Positions 10,717 through 22,340 of a stretch of 64,000 nucleotides of DNA are shown here, piece after piece. Made by a program: the position numbers and the translations under genes. Positions within the stretch are counted from its first letter, which is position 1, and every line of letters begins with the position of its first letter. The notes beneath the pieces were generated by a model that was not told where the DNA came from, did not search any database, and was given only the letters and a program-made list of their open reading frames with translations. Source of the DNA: Aquarana catesbeiana (Eukaryota > Chordata > Amphibia > Anura > Ranidae); the NCBI RefSeq assembly GCF_042186555.1, contig NC_133326.1, forward strand, positions 95,205,288-95,269,287, written 5' to 3'.

Positions 10717-11640
10717 ATACAGAATAAGTGCAAATAACCATGAACATTGAAAGAAAATATGACACACAGATGGAAATGGTTGCCAAACAATGGACATATG
10801 ACACTTCTCTTCATCATTTTACATTTTAATTAAATTGCTAAAGTCAACTTTACATAAACAGAAACTGGCATAGCCTTGACTTTTTAGCAGACTGTGTTCA
10901 CAAAAAGTTCTGGAAACTGTTTGTGGGTATGTGATGTAAGACTAAATTTGTTACACTGCTGTAGAGGAACACCTGTACAGTTACAAAACAATGACCAGTG
11001 GTGTAGCTAAACTTCGTTAAGCTCCAGTGCAAATACTGAACATCCGAGATGTCTTCTCATCAATGAAACTTAGTATACAAAAATACAATATACAATACAT
11101 AACTACAGGAATGAACATGTATTCAGATTAACTCACTGCTGTATGGATTATAATTCTGTTGGGATAATGATGGGAAACGAATCAAGCATTCAATCAAGTG
11201 TCAGACCTGGACCCCCAAGGTCAAACTTTGGTACACCAATGACAATAGACTTAAATAAGTAGAAGATAACACTGTTATAGTGAAGAATAAATTATTAAAT
11301 TATTAAAAAGGTGGATCACCTAACTTTAGTTAGTTTAAAATAAAAAATACACACTTACTCATACTCAATTATATTCAATTAATTAATTACAAAATATACT
11401 TTTGAGGTATTTTGGGAAATTATAAAATCCAAGTATATCTACAAAACTGCCCAATCATCTTTTCAATTATTCCTTAAAATAACTGAAAAGGTTATTAACT
11501 CCCTATAAAAAACTTTAAAGTGTATGCAACAATTCATTTCTCCTATTTACTCCCTCTTGTCTGTTAAATATGCACTTAAAAGCATTTTTATGATATCTGT
11601 TTGACAAGTGCAAAAGAAAAGAAACTGTACATCCAGACCA
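10717..11640. other. THSD4 intron sequence, no recognised repeat
   Basis: A/T-rich, with short A- and T-runs. I see no inverted termini, tandem array or exon-like frame. Confidence 0.45.
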
Positions 11641-11900
11641 AGTGAGAAAAATTAGCTGCACACCAACATCCATCCAACAGGTTTATTGAAAGACTGCCAC
11701 CAGGACTAAAACAACGGACCAAGAGGTGATGACGTTTCACACATACACTGTATTTCTTCAGCCAGAAATTTTGTGAGTTTCACAAAACTACATCCAGACA
11801 GAAATTTTGTGAGTTGTCAACTTCCTGTGCTCCCTGCCTCTGGGTTGCTATTGGTTAGCATTGTTCACCACTATCTACATGGACTACAAAACACCTCCCC
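11641..11900. repeat. Dispersed repeat fragment upstream of the LINE
   Basis: The block with GCACACCAACATCCATCC, AGGTTTATTGAAAGACTGCC and GATGACGTTTCACACATACAC resembles a frog repeat type with a cluster of CG-containing motifs. It could instead be part of the LINE 5' region. Confidence 0.35.
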
Positions 11901-12174
11901 CTGTTATGGAAAAATAGGGAGGTATTATTAGTCCTAACACAGATCTGCTGGTAGTAAGGATGGCCAAAAAGTTAGAGGGGTTTTTAAACTAGGCGACGGT
12001 GGGGGGGGGGAGGGTCCAGAGGTAGATATAGTCAGCACGGAACATAGTCCAGAGGGTAGTATTATGGGCATTAGTGATAGGTTGACTAAAGCACATAAAC
12101 CCAAGGTAAGTATAGTAACAAGTCCTAGTTGCAATCTCGGAACACCCAATAAGAGGATAGTATACGACCGGTCT

Positions 12175-13082
12175 AAGCTACGTGGCATGTTCATCAATGC
12201 CAGGAGCCTGGCGGACAAGATGGGTGAACTAGAGATACTGTTGTACGAGGAGGATTTGGACTTTGTGGGAATTTCAGAGACCTGGTTCAACAGCTCTCAT
12301 GATTGGCTGGCAACCATTCAAGGGTATATCCTTTATCGCAGAGATAGAGAGGGTAAAAAGGGGGGAGGGGTTTGTCTATATATCACAAATAATGTACAAG
12401 TGAAAGGTGAGAGATGACATCACTAAGGGAGCTAGGGAGGAGGTGGAATCCTTATGGATAGAGCTCCAAAGGGATGAAGCTAAGGGGGAAATAATACTGG
12501 GAGTATGCTATAGGCCCCCTAACCTGAGGGAGGAGGGAGACGGACCTCCTATCACAATTTGGATTAGCAGCAAGGATGGGAAAAGTTATCATAATGGGGG
12601 ATTTTAACTATCCAGACATAGACTGGGCAGAGGGAACCATGCATGCGTCTAAGACTCGCCAGTTCCTAAATGTCTTGCAGGACAATTTCATGGGTCAGAT
12701 GGTAGACGCACCAACTAGAAATAAAGTGTTACTAGATCTACTGATTACCAACAATACAGACCCGATCACAGATGTGGAAATACAGGGCAATTTAGGAAAC
12801 AGCAATCCCAGGTCAATTGGCTTCAGTATAAATCACACAAATAGGAAACATAAGGGAAATACAAAGACACTGAATTTCAAAAGAGCCAACTTCCCTAAAC
12901 TACGAACCTTGCTAGAAGGCATAAATTGGGATAAAATCTTAGGAACAAAGAATGCAGAGGAGAGATGGGTTTGCTTTAAGAACATATTAAATAAGAGCAT
13001 TAGTCAGTGCATCCCATTGGGTAATATATTTAAAAGAGCAAACAAAAGTCCTGGATGGCTTAACTCCAATGTTAAAAATTAA
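12175..13082 (+). pseudogene. LINE endonuclease domain, frameshifted
   Basis: Motifs are INARSLADKMGELE, FVGISETWFN, and, after two frame changes, GVCYRPPN and GDFNYPDIDW. These are the metal-binding and catalytic blocks of the apurinic-like endonuclease that nicks target DNA in non-LTR retrotransposons. The frames 12064-12417, 12407-12607 and 12576-13082 together cover it. C-terminal linker sequence with KSPGWLN follows to 13082. Confidence 0.88.
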
Positions 13083-13479
13083 TATAAAAGCAAAAGAGAA
13101 GGCCTTCAAAAAATACAAGGTTGAGGGATCATCATCAGCAAAAACAATCCCAAGAAATTCTTTAAGTATGTAAACAGTAAAAAAGGGATGACAGACCATA
13201 TTGGCCCCATAAAGAATGAGGAAGGATTTGGTTTCAAAGGATGGGGAGATGGTGAAGGTATTGGATTTATTCTTCTCTTCAGTCTTCATGAGGGAATCGG
13301 GGGGCTTCAGTAACCAAAACTGCAGTGTTTATCCTCGTAACACATCACAGGAAGCACCCTCATGGCTAACAGGACAGAATTAGAATTAGACTTGGGAAAC
13401 TTAACATTAATAAATCACTGGGAGTGGATGGCTTGCACCCGAGGGTACTTAAGGAACTCAGTCAAGTAATTGCAGATCA
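13083..13479 (+). pseudogene. LINE linker between endonuclease and RT
   Basis: No single open frame is left. Fragments such as the stretch encoding LGVDGLHPRVLKELS (about 13420-13465) mark the start of the RT region (frame 13431 onward). Confidence 0.65.
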
Positions 13480-14145
13480 TTGTTACCAATTTTTACTGAC
13501 AGTCTACTTACTGGAATAGTACCATCATATTGGAGAAAAGCCAATGTAGCACCAATATTTAAAAAGGGCCCAAAATACATCCCTGGGAATTATAGACCAG
13601 TTAGCCTAACATCAATAGTATGCAAGCTCTTGGAAGGGATGATAAGGGACTATATACAAGATTTTAGTAATGAAAACGATATCATTAGCAGTAATAAGCA
13701 TGGATTCATGAAGAATCGTTCTTGCCAAACCAATCTATTAACCTTCTATGAGGAGGTGAATTGCCATCTAGATAAAGGAAGGCCCGTAGGAAGTGGTGTA
13801 CTGTATCTGGATTTTGCAAAAGCATTTGACTCAGTTCCCCATAAACGTTTAGTGTTTAAAATAAAGTCCGTTGGCATGGACCATAGGGTGAGTACATGGA
13901 CTGAAAACTGTCTACAAGGGTGAGCTCAGAGGGTGGTGATAAATGGGGAATACTCGGAATGGTCAGGGGTGGGTAATGGGGTCCCACAGGGTTCTGTGCT
14001 GGGACCAATCCTATTTAATTTGTTCGTAAACGACCTGGAGGATGGAGTAAACAGTTTAATCTATGTATTTGCAGACGATACTAAGCTACGCAGGGCAATA
14101 ACGTTGCAGGATGTGGAAACCTTTCAAGAAGTTCTGAACAAATGA
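13480..14145 (+). pseudogene. LINE reverse transcriptase domain
   Basis: RT blocks appear in order: NVAPIFKKGPKYIPGNYRPV, KHGFMKNRSCQTNL, YLDFAKAFDSVPHKRL, GVPQGSVLGPILFNLFVNDL and the catalytic FADD in VFADDTKL. A single in-frame TGA at about 13921 separates the two halves. Its position (just before Ala-Gln-Arg) suggests decay of a CGA arginine codon. The enzyme performs target-primed reverse transcription. This copy is dead. Confidence 0.92.
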
Positions 14146-14757
14146 ATGGGGTGGGCAACTACATGGCAAATGAGGTGTAATGTAGAAAAATGTAAAATAA
14201 TGCATTTGGGTGACAAAAATCTGAATGCAATCTATAAACTAGGGTGAAAACCTCTGGGGGAATCTAGGATGGAAAAGGACCTGGGGGTCCTAGTAGATAA
14301 TAGGCTCAGCAATGGCATGCAATGCCAAGCTGCTGCTAACAAAGCAAACAGAATATTGGCATGCATTAAAAAAAGTGAGTAACTCCAGGGATAAAACAAT
14401 AATTCTCCCACTCTACAAGACTCTGGTCTGGCCACACCTAGAGTATGCTGTCCAGTTCTGGGCACCAGTCCTCAGGAAGGATGTACTGGAAATGGAGCGA
14501 GTACAAAGAAGGGCAACAAAGCTAATAAAGGGTCTGGAAGATGTTAGTTTTTAAGAAAGGTTGTGAGCACTGAACTTATTCTCTCTGGAGAAGAGACGCT
14601 TGAGAGGGGATATGATTTCAGTTTACAAATACCATACTGGTGACCCCACAATAGGGATAAAACTTTTTTGAGGAATAGAGTTTAACCAGACATGTGGCCA
14701 CTCATTAAAATTAGAAGAAAAGAGGTTTAACCTTATACTATGTAGAGGGTTCTTTAC
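14146..14757 (+). pseudogene. LINE ORF2 C-terminus and 3' UTR start
   Basis: The tail motif VWPHLEYAVQFWAPV followed by ERVQRRATKLI at 14420-14530 is characteristic of CR1/Rex LINE proteins. A stop at 14553 lies close to the family's usual end. After 14560 the sequence (GAAGAGACGCTTGAGAGGGG, later AAAAGAGGTTTAACCTTA) is the family-type 3' region. It is then interrupted at 14758. Confidence 0.85.
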
Positions 14758-14760
14758 TGT

Positions 14761-15000
14761 AATGCCCCGTACACATGATCAGACTTTCCGACAAAAAAAC
14801 GTGGAATTTTGTTCGAAGGTTGTTGGCTCCAACTTGTCTTACATACACATGGTCACACAAATGTTGGCCAACAATTACGAGCGTAGTGATGTACTAGACG
14901 TATTACGTGGTTTTTCAGCATTTTAGCGCCACCCTTTGGGCTCCTTCGGCTAAGTTCGTGTTAGTAGAAGTTTGGTGAGTGTTGATTTGCACTATTCTTT
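14761..15000 (+). mobile_element. Truncated Harbinger-like element at the LINE 3' break
   Basis: It begins after TAA with TGCCCCGTACACATGATCAG. It then matches the inner sequence of the 34344 element (GTTGGCCAACAATTACGAGC, GTGTTAGTAGAAGTTTGGTG). The copy ends near 15000 without a right terminus. The next block (ATGCATTAAGGTGAAAAAAC to 15050) belongs to another dispersed repeat. Confidence 0.75.
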
Positions 15001-15050
15001 TTGCATAGGATGCATTAAGGTGAAAAAACATGAGGGTTTACAACCCCTTT

Positions 15051-15610
15051 AAGTTCCTGGCACATGTTATGATTGTAGGACTGTGCAGAACATAGAGTCA
15101 GATTAGTCACCAGTGCTGGTACTCCCTGTCTCAATGTGGTTTCTTGTGTGTAGGCAATTATGGAAAGTTGTTATAAAGACAGGTTTGTGAATTTAAAGCC
15201 CAACTTTTTTTTCATACCTACCTTTTTCCTTTACTTTTACCCACCAGCAGCGGGCAGTCCTTTCTCCTGCACAGAGCAGCACACATATACTAGTGAGCAC
15301 CATAATGTGAAGCATTACTAGCCCAGGCCAGCATGATGGCACACCCCAAAGGAGGGAAGGTAAGTATTGCAGCGAAAGTAGCATTTTTTAGTTTAACAAC
15401 TGTTGGGCTAATTATTTTTATAAAAGACTTGAGTTGGACTTCCGTCTGGAGTTTTTTTCGGTCTGTGACTACATTTGAAAGATTTTCTCTCACTTCCTGT
15501 CCCTGTAACAGTACAGTACAGTTTGTAAGTACACAACATAAGGGTGCAATAATTGCTGAAAAAGGAAGGTACTGAGAACCAAAAAAGAAAACAAAAATTG
15601 TCAGAAGCTC
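15051..15610. other. Unassigned, partly repeat-like sequence
   Basis: The stretch 15185-15420 resembles a dispersed repeat (TTTCATACCTACCTTTTTCC). No motif is seen in the short frames here. Confidence 0.35.
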
Positions 15611-15613
15611 TAA

Positions 15614-16705
15614 AGCCCCGTACACATGATCGGACTTTCCGACGGGAAATGTTGGATGTCAGGCTGTTGGCGGAAAATCCGACCGTGTGTATCCTTGTTC
15701 GGACAATTGTTGTCAGACTTTCCACAGACAAATGTTGGCTAGCATGTTTTTAAATTTTCCGCCAACAAAAGTGTGTCAGATTTTCCAACGTGTGTACATA
15801 AGTCCGTTGGACAAAAGTCCAAAGTACAAACACGCATGCTCGGAAGTAAAAGCGGTCGGTCTTGTAAACTAGCATTTGTAATGGAGAATTAACATTCGTG
15901 ACGTGGCAAATTATGAAATCTCTAAATGCAGCGCACAATTCTCTTCTTTAATGGGATAATAATGAAGCTGCTTTGCTGGTGATACTGATGGAGTTATTGC
16001 AAACGAATTTCCAAAGGTTTTTTTTTTTAAGTGATATCAAGAATAATATTATTATGTTTTGTTTTGTTTTTTATTTGTGAAAGTTACCACAACACCATTA
16101 TCCTGTAGTTTTTAAGATACAAATATACAACTATGTTGGTGTCCCTTGTCAATTTTACATTGTATTTTTTAAAATGTAACTGCCTACTCCCAACTGTCAT
16201 TTGAAGTAAAACACATAGCAAAGTATTATTCTACACAATGTTTTTTATTGTGCATTAAAAAAAAATAGACATGCTATCTGCCAATAGAACTTAACCAAAA
16301 AGTGCATTCTATGCATCCAAAAATATACCAAATCAAATCATTATTCAACCAAAAAAAGGATGTTAAAGCAATAACTCCAAGGCCAATAATAAATAACGTT
16401 ATCTCCTCCAATTCCACAACATGTCTGGTTGACCAAGGGCCGTTCAGAAACAAACTGAAAAGCACTAAATGAAAAACGCAAATCAACACTCACCAAACTT
16501 CTACTAACACGAAATTAGCAGAAGGAGCCCAAAGGGTAGCGCTAAAGAGCTGAAACACCACGTAGTACGTCTAGTACGTCACTATGTTCGTAATTGTTGG
16601 CCAACATTTGTGTGACTGTGTGTATGTAAGACAAGTTTAAGCCAACACCCCTCGGACAAAATTCCTCGGTTTTGTTGGCCAACAATCCAATCGTGTGTAC
16701 GAGGC
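15614..16705 (-). mobile_element. Harbinger-like element, 1092 bp, TAA duplication, inverted sister of 34344-35456
   Basis: It starts AGCCCCGTACACATGATCGG and ends CGTGTGTACGAGGCA, flanked by TAA at 15611-15613 and 16706-16708. Read in reverse it aligns along its length with 34344-35456. Both share a central block with TATTATTGGCCTTGGAGTTA. No transposase motifs are seen. The shared block reads differently in the two copies, so I do not call a gene. Strand is given relative to the other copy. Confidence 0.82.
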
Positions 16706-16708
16706 ATA

Positions 16709-17690
16709 ACTCTTCTTCACTTATGTGTTTTGTTTGTACCCCGACAAAAAGCAAAGGGAAATGCATTCTACCCAAATTAATATTTGTTTTGGCTTGCATT
16801 GCTTTAAACATTTATTTAATGCCAGCTCCAGACAAAATTTGTATTTTTGGATATGGATAGAGTTGGCTCATAACTTTACCTCTGCCTGGAGAGATGCTTT
16901 ACAAGCAGTACTAATAGATTTGGTGCTGCACGAGTTAAAAATAAATTACACACCCGCTTAAACATTATTCCTCTGCAGAACAGGAGTAACACATGCACTT
17001 TTCCCTTTAATTCAATTAAACACTGGTTTATGGGATATTATACAAATAAATCAAATTCCATCCCTCAGCCTTCATTGGGGAATGCAACAAGTGTGAGACA
17101 GAAATCCAAAACAAGAACAGTAATAGAAACAGTATGTTAAACTGTCGGCTCCAAGGACACAGAAATTCTACAGATGAATGCAAGATCCTGCCAGTTTTCT
17201 CAGATTGTAGCTTTTTTTAGATCTGAAACAGACATGACCGAATAATAATCGTGTAAATATCCAGTAACTAATGGAGCTGTTCTCAGTGCCCGGCAGTTAT
17301 TTTCTTCAGAGCTCATAGTAAAGCAGAAGAGGTTCCAAAGAGGAACGGGAGTTTCAAGCCATGTGATGGAATCGTTGGATCGTGATGAAAACATATTTCA
17401 CTGGGGTGGATCTGTTTGGGCAATGCGCCATGTCACTTTTAAGTCTTTTTTTTTTTCCTATTTACTTCTTCTCAATGCTGAATCCATCCCAGTTCCCACA
17501 CTTCCGAAGTCAGCCAATGTGTGTTGCCTGTGTTGTGCGTAATCTTCTGAGGAGACCCATGATGAAATTCTTAATGGCTTGGAAGGAAACGAAACCTCTA
17601 ACTGTACCGTCATACCACTATAATACCACAATATAGAAAACTAAAGTCAAATGCTGTCTCTCTCTTTTTCTCTCTCTTTCTATATACACA
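16709..17690. other. Repeat-poor intron block
   Basis: The region around 17040-17640 has no inverted termini, tandem repeats or matches to other parts of the window. I see no exon. It is a candidate for single-copy, possibly conserved, intronic DNA. Confidence 0.4.
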
Positions 17691-17692
17691 TA

Positions 17693-18847
17693 CAGCCATG
17701 GCCAAACGTTTTGAGAATGACACAAATGTTAATTTTCACAAAGTCTGCTGATTCAGTTTTTATCATGGCAATTTGCATATATTCCAGAATGTTATGAAAA
17801 GTGATCAGATGAATTGACTTAATCCTATAAAAAAAAACATTTCCACTACTTTTGTGAAGAAGGCTTCAGGGCGCCCAAGAAAGTCCAGCAAGCACCAGGA
17901 CCGCCTCCTACAGTTGAATCAGCTGTGGGATTGTGGCACCACCAGTGCAGAGCTTGCTCAGGAATGGCAGCAGGCAGGTGTGAGTGCATCTGCATGCATG
18001 GTGAGCAGAAGACTTTTGGAGGATGGCCTGGTGTCAATAAGGGTAGCAAAGAAGCCACTTGTCTCCAGTAAAAACATCAGGGACAGACTGATATTCTGCA
18101 AAAGGTTCAGGGATTGAACTGCTGAGGACTGGGGTAAAGTCATTTTCTCTGATGAATCAACTTTCCAGTTGTTTGGGGCATCCGGAAAAAACCTTGTCTG
18201 GAGAAGAAATGTGAACGCTACCATCAGTCCGTGTCATGCCAATAGTAAAGCATCCTGAGAGCATTCATGTGTGGGGTTGCTTCTCAGCAAAGAGAGTGGG
18301 CTCCTTCACAATTTTGAATAAGAACAAAGCCATGAATAAAGAATGGTACAAAAACATCCTCCTCCAACTTCTCCCAACCATCCAAGAACAGTTTGGTGAG
18401 GAACAATGCCTTTTCCAGCATGATGGAGCACCTTGCCATAAGGCAAAAGTGATAACTAAGTGGCTTGGGGAACAAAACATTGAAACTTTGGGTCCATGGC
18501 CAGGAAACTCCCCAGACCTCAAGAGGCTGGAGAACAACAAAAAAAGTCACAAATTCGGACAAACTCCAAGCATTGATTATGCAAGAATGGGCTGCCATCA
18601 GTCAGGCCCAGAAGTTGATTGACAGCATGCCAGGGCAAATTGCAGAGGTCTTGAAAAAGAAGGGTCAACACTTAAGTGTTGGAGGCTTTTATAATTCTTA
18701 ATAAAAGCCTCCAACACTTATGAAATGCTTGCAATTATACTTCAGTATATCACAGTAACATCTGACAAAAAGATCTAAAAACACTGAAGCAGCAGACTTT
18801 GTGAAAATTAATATTTGTGTAATTCTCAAAACTTTTGGCTATGGCTG
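17693..18847 (+). mobile_element. Tc1/mariner transposon, 1155 bp, TA duplication
   Basis: Inverted repeats of about 58 bp begin CAGCCATGGCCAAACGTTTT on the left and end TTTTGGCTATGGCTG on the right. TA flanks both ends (17691-17692 and 18848-18849). Length and single transposase fit Tc1 elements. The two ends differ at several sites, so this is an old copy. Confidence 0.93.
17854..18660 (+). pseudogene. Tc1 transposase, stop and frameshift
   Basis: The N-terminal helix-turn-helix region (GRPRKSSKHQDR to KNIRDRLIFCKRF) ends in a TGA at about 18115. After it come TAEDWGKVIFSDES (first catalytic Asp), a frameshift near 18235, then SIHVWGCFSAKRVG and FQHDGAPCHKA (second Asp). WPGNSPDLKRLEN contains the final Asp/Glu block, with KR in place of the usual NP. 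A further break near 18540 leaves the C-terminus in another frame. The enzyme would cut and paste the element at TA. This copy is inactive. Confidence 0.92.
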
Positions 18848-18864
18848 TATATATACTGTATACA

Positions 18865-18911
<47 letters not shown>
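18848..18911. repeat. (TA)n microsatellite
   Basis: A tract of about 60 bp of TA/AT follows the Tc1 right end, then short TACA and CA units. It may have grown from the duplicated TA. Confidence 0.9.
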
Positions 18912-18915
<4 letters not shown>

Positions 18916-19674
18916 CATACACACACACACTTGTACAAGGTGTAACATTGTAATTCTCCTAAAAGACTGTAAGAAAAAATGTTTGCTTACCTATACACTG
19001 ACGGCCTTCAAAGTAGCCCTGTTGTAAAGTGACACACTTTTCTAGGTAACTGTGCCACTGCCAGATATATTCCTGCACACAGAATGCATGAAGGTAAAAA
19101 ACCTTCAGCCTTTAGAACCACTTTAAATTGTCACACCTCATATATATTTTGTGTATTCATTATACACACACAAGCATGTGCATCCCTGTTCACAAACATG
19201 TTTCTCCCAACTTTATAAGGATGCAATTAGGAATAATACAATTTTTTAAGAGATGGAACTGTGGGTAGAATATTTTCAGGATGGATTGGGTAATCACTTT
19301 ATGGTGGAAGTTTGGTTACCATGTAAGCTGGAAAAGCCTTAAAGCATTTGTTACCCTAACATTTCATATTCCTGATATGTGTCTGCTGTACCATGTACTT
19401 GTATGAGAAAGTATCCTGTTCTCTTTGTATTACTTCCTTTGTGTGAAATCCCTGGTGTTCCTGCCAGTCCTTCTGCTTTCCTATTGAAAACTGACCACAC
19501 TAAGCAAGGGAGCACAATGTGGTTAGTTTGCTAGGTATGCTGGGAACTCAACCTGCTCTTCTCCAATGATCAGACTTGTCCTGACATGCCCCCCCCCCCC
19601 CTTTTGCACAGCCTTTCACTGGGATGCTCAGTGTGCTGCTGCTTCTCCCCCCCCCCCCCCCCACTCTTATATAT
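18912..19674. other. Unassigned sequence with repeat fragments
   Basis: Positions 19080-19125 (GAAGGTAAAAAACCTTCAGC, then AGAACCACTTTAA) match a dispersed repeat end also seen at 57010-57080. Poly-C runs lie near 19590 and 19648-19663. No gene. Confidence 0.45.
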
Positions 19675-20180
19675 TTAAAGTGGGGTTCCACCCAAAAAAA
19701 CAAAAATACCTGAAAAATTCTAAAAAAAAAACAAAAAAACATTTGGATATTTTTTTTTTTTTTTACTTACCTCTAAATGCCTGTTGCTAGGTGGTCCCTC
19801 GTAGTCTGCCTCTTCCTTTGCCTGGGCTGGTGACATCACTTCCCCCTCGGCACAGGAAGGGCTCGGCTCTGCTCCCTCCCTCCTGTCAATCATCTGGGAC
19901 CCATTACAGGTCCCAGGTGATTGAGCGGCCAATCACGGCACGCGGCGCTGTTCGCGCATGCGCAGTGGGTGCCAGGCTGTGAAGCCACAGCCGGACGCCC
20001 ACAGTTGAAATGCCGGTGCCGACGAGCAGAGGGGGGTGACGAGCGGGGCTTCTATCCCCCGCATCGCTGGACCCAGGGACAGGTAAGTGTCCAATTAAAA
20101 GTCAGCAGCTGCAGTATTTGTAGCTGCTGACTTTTAATTTTTTTTTTTTTATGGAGCCCCTGGGTGGAACTCCTCTTTAA
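19675..20180. mobile_element. Non-autonomous element of the AAGTGGGGTTCCACCC family
   Basis: Left end TTAAAGTGGGGTTCCACCC, right end GGGTGGAACTCCTCTTTAA. Near the right end there is a stem of AAAAGTCAGCAGCTGCAG with TAGCTGCTGACTTTTAA. Same family as 1122-1582. Confidence 0.7.
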
Positions 20181-20741
20181 GAACAGAGGGAACAGAAGAA
20201 AGGTGATCACTTATAAAAAAAAGGGGAAAAAAATTATTTATATATCTTTTTAATCTATACACAAATGTTTTGCCTTTTATTTCTATTTCAAACTAAGTAG
20301 GTTGTTTTGCAAGGTGATTACTAAGGGGGGCCTTGGTGGAGATTTTGTTTGGTGAAGATAAAGATAAAGGCTGTCCAGGATCTCCATGTTTTATCAGACA
20401 TGCTCTTCATCAGTGTATTCCATATACAATAGTAGATCCATTTCTCCTTGGCTAATAAAGCTGGATGTGGTGGTGCTAATAGGCATCCAGCTGTGCTATA
20501 GATGAGGTGTAAAAGTTATCTCTGTTACTTTTTAAAATGGGGTACCTGTAAAAACCCCTCAATGTAACTGGATTTCCCAAATTAATACTTAACTATCAAA
20601 GAATTGTTTTGCATAACTCAGGTGTTGACTTTTATTGGATTGTAAGTAAAGTTCTCATCTGATGACTTTTCCGTTCAAATCATATCTGTTAAAGCAAAAT
20701 TCTGGAGTGGGCTGATGCACCACTGCTCCAATATTGGCTAA
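20181..20741. other. No gene recognised
   Basis: A/T-rich sequence without repeat hallmarks that I can see. Confidence 0.4.
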
Positions 20742-20925
20742 AGCCCAATACACACTATCAGATTTTCTGCTGATTTTTTTCCTTCAGATTTACCAAAACC
20801 ATATAATATGAGGTCAAACCTTAGGAGTTTCAATTTGTATGCAATCAGGCAGGCCCTTGCACTACATGGTTTTGGTAAATCAGAAGACAAAAATCAGCAG
20901 AAAATCTGATAGTGTGTATGGGGCT
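20742..20925. mobile_element. 184-bp Harbinger-like MITE, TAA duplication
   Basis: Ends AGCCCAATACACACTATC and GATAGTGTGTATGGGGCT form a near-perfect inverted pair. TAA flanks at 20739-20741 and 20926-20928. The core (CCATATAATATGAGGTCAAA, TTTGTATGCAATCAGGCAGG) is shared with the equally long 24722-24905 copy. Confidence 0.82.
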
Positions 20926-20928
20926 TAA

Positions 20929-21686
20929 AGAGTCTTGCAAGTTATTTCTAGTAATGTGAGGATTTTACAATTCTAATCACTGTACAGGCAGTTATAGCAA
21001 AACTTTATTCTTATTTTCTAGATGTTGTCTTCACAACTGTTCGGTTAATGGATATTTCAGATAGTGGAAATTGGAAGCAGAAAGCATTTAAATATCTTTG
21101 TCTTGGCTTCCCTTGCTCTGTAAGACTCATTTATCTTTTCAGACATTCACGCCACTGAATAGCACAACTTATGGTTGCTGGGCGTGAGCAGAACTCCTTG
21201 AGAGGCATTAGAGGTCAGATAGTCTACTAAGCTTTGAAACTGTCCTGACCTGAAACTAGATAAGGCCTAACAAATCAAGGAAGTTTCGGGACCTTACAAA
21301 AAGAAAAACCATAAACTAGCATATTAACTGTAAGGTAGTCCAAACATACGTACACAACAAAATTTCCACCTTATTTAATGAAATATGTAAGGTACCAGTT
21401 CATAGTGCTGTAAACCATAACAACTAAATGTGAATGTACTACATTACTGACAGATAAGTACAAGGTGGACTCTGGCCACTAAGTCTCTACCATTTGATTG
21501 TTGAATGACAATGTACATGGTTTAACACCAGTAGGGGCACGGCTTAGTGACAACCTGGCCAGTAAAGGCATTGTGTACAGTCTGGGCTTGGGATGCAGAG
21601 GCCTCAAAGGAAAACAGAAAATGTAAAGATTTAACTGTATGTCAGGTGAAAAAAAAAAAAAGAAAAAACATCTCTGTAAAACATGT
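20929..21686. other. No gene recognised
   Basis: Intron-like sequence. A poly-A run lies at 21649-21667. Confidence 0.4.
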
Positions 21687-22332
21687 TAGAGCTGCACAAT
21701 TAATCTTTAAAAAATCGTGATCTCGATTCACCCCCCCCGACGATCTCTCCTGCAGATTTTGCAGATTCTTTCATATAAACAATTGGAGAGACTTTATCTG
21801 CTCACTCAGCTGTCAAAAGAAAGCATCCAGGCAGTCTGCCAAGTCTTTAACTTGAAACATTGTAACTAAGCTTCCTTCTTAGATCAAAGGGATAGAACTT
21901 CTGTGTAAATAAATAATTCAGGCAGTCTGCCAAGTTTTCAACAAGTGTAAATGCAGGAAGTTTAACCGTTAAAGTCTAAATCTTTTTCTGACACTTCTTT
22001 AAGTTAAAATCAATATTTTTTGCTAGAAAATTACTCGGAATCCCCAAACATCATATATATTTCAGCAGAGACCCTAGGGAATAAAATGGCAATTGCTGCA
22101 ATATTTTGTGTCACACTGTATTTGCCCAGCGGTCTTTCAAATGCAATTTTTTGGGAAAAAATATACTTCAATGAATAAAAAAAAAAACGAAACAGTAAAG
22201 TTAGCCCAATTTTTTTTGTTTTAATGTGAAAGATGATGTTATGCCGCGAGAATTGTGAGTGAATCATGATCTATCTTCTAAGCAAAAAAAAAAAATTGTG
22301 ATTCTCATTTTAGCCAGAATCGTGCAGCTCTA
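21687..22332. mobile_element. hAT-like MITE, 646 bp, imperfect 8-bp duplication
   Basis: Termini TAGAGCTGCAC and GTGCAGCTCTA are perfect inverses, and flanks AAACATGT and ATACATGT agree at 7 of 8 bases. An 8-bp duplication with TA-start ends suggests hAT. The interior shows ATCGTGATCTCGATTCACC and its inverse-like partner near 22240-22320. No transposase. Confidence 0.75.
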
Positions 22333-22340
22333 ATACATGT

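Larger units (their letters stand above)
11900..14757 (+). mobile_element. CR1-type LINE, about 2.9 kb, lacking its 3' end
   Basis: One strand carries, in order, an AP-endonuclease, a reverse transcriptase and the C-terminal segment typical of the CR1/L2/Rex group. All are broken by frameshifts and stops. The 5' part (11900-12180) includes a G11 run in a probable ORF1-to-ORF2 region. The 3' UTR starts after 14555 and stops at 14757, where a Harbinger-like MITE with a TAA junction begins. A separate 3' end of the same kind of LINE lies at 31650-31975. Confidence 0.88.

Noticed and set aside
10697..10804. Hydrophobic leader directly in frame upstream of the THSD4 exon, which could look like a signal peptide
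   Set aside because: The stretch is the T-rich intron end with a consensus acceptor before GTC; the homologous exon starts at VPQR, and the leader is translated polypyrimidine sequence.
16274..16489. Hydrophobic 71-residue frame with TLFIIGLGVIALT, partly echoed at 34557-34751
   Set aside because: The two copies of the element read the block in different overall frames with different flanking protein, so the match is at DNA level; no transposase motif is present.
18750..19027. Tyr/Ile-repeat peptides on both strands
   Set aside because: Direct translation of the (TA)n microsatellite.
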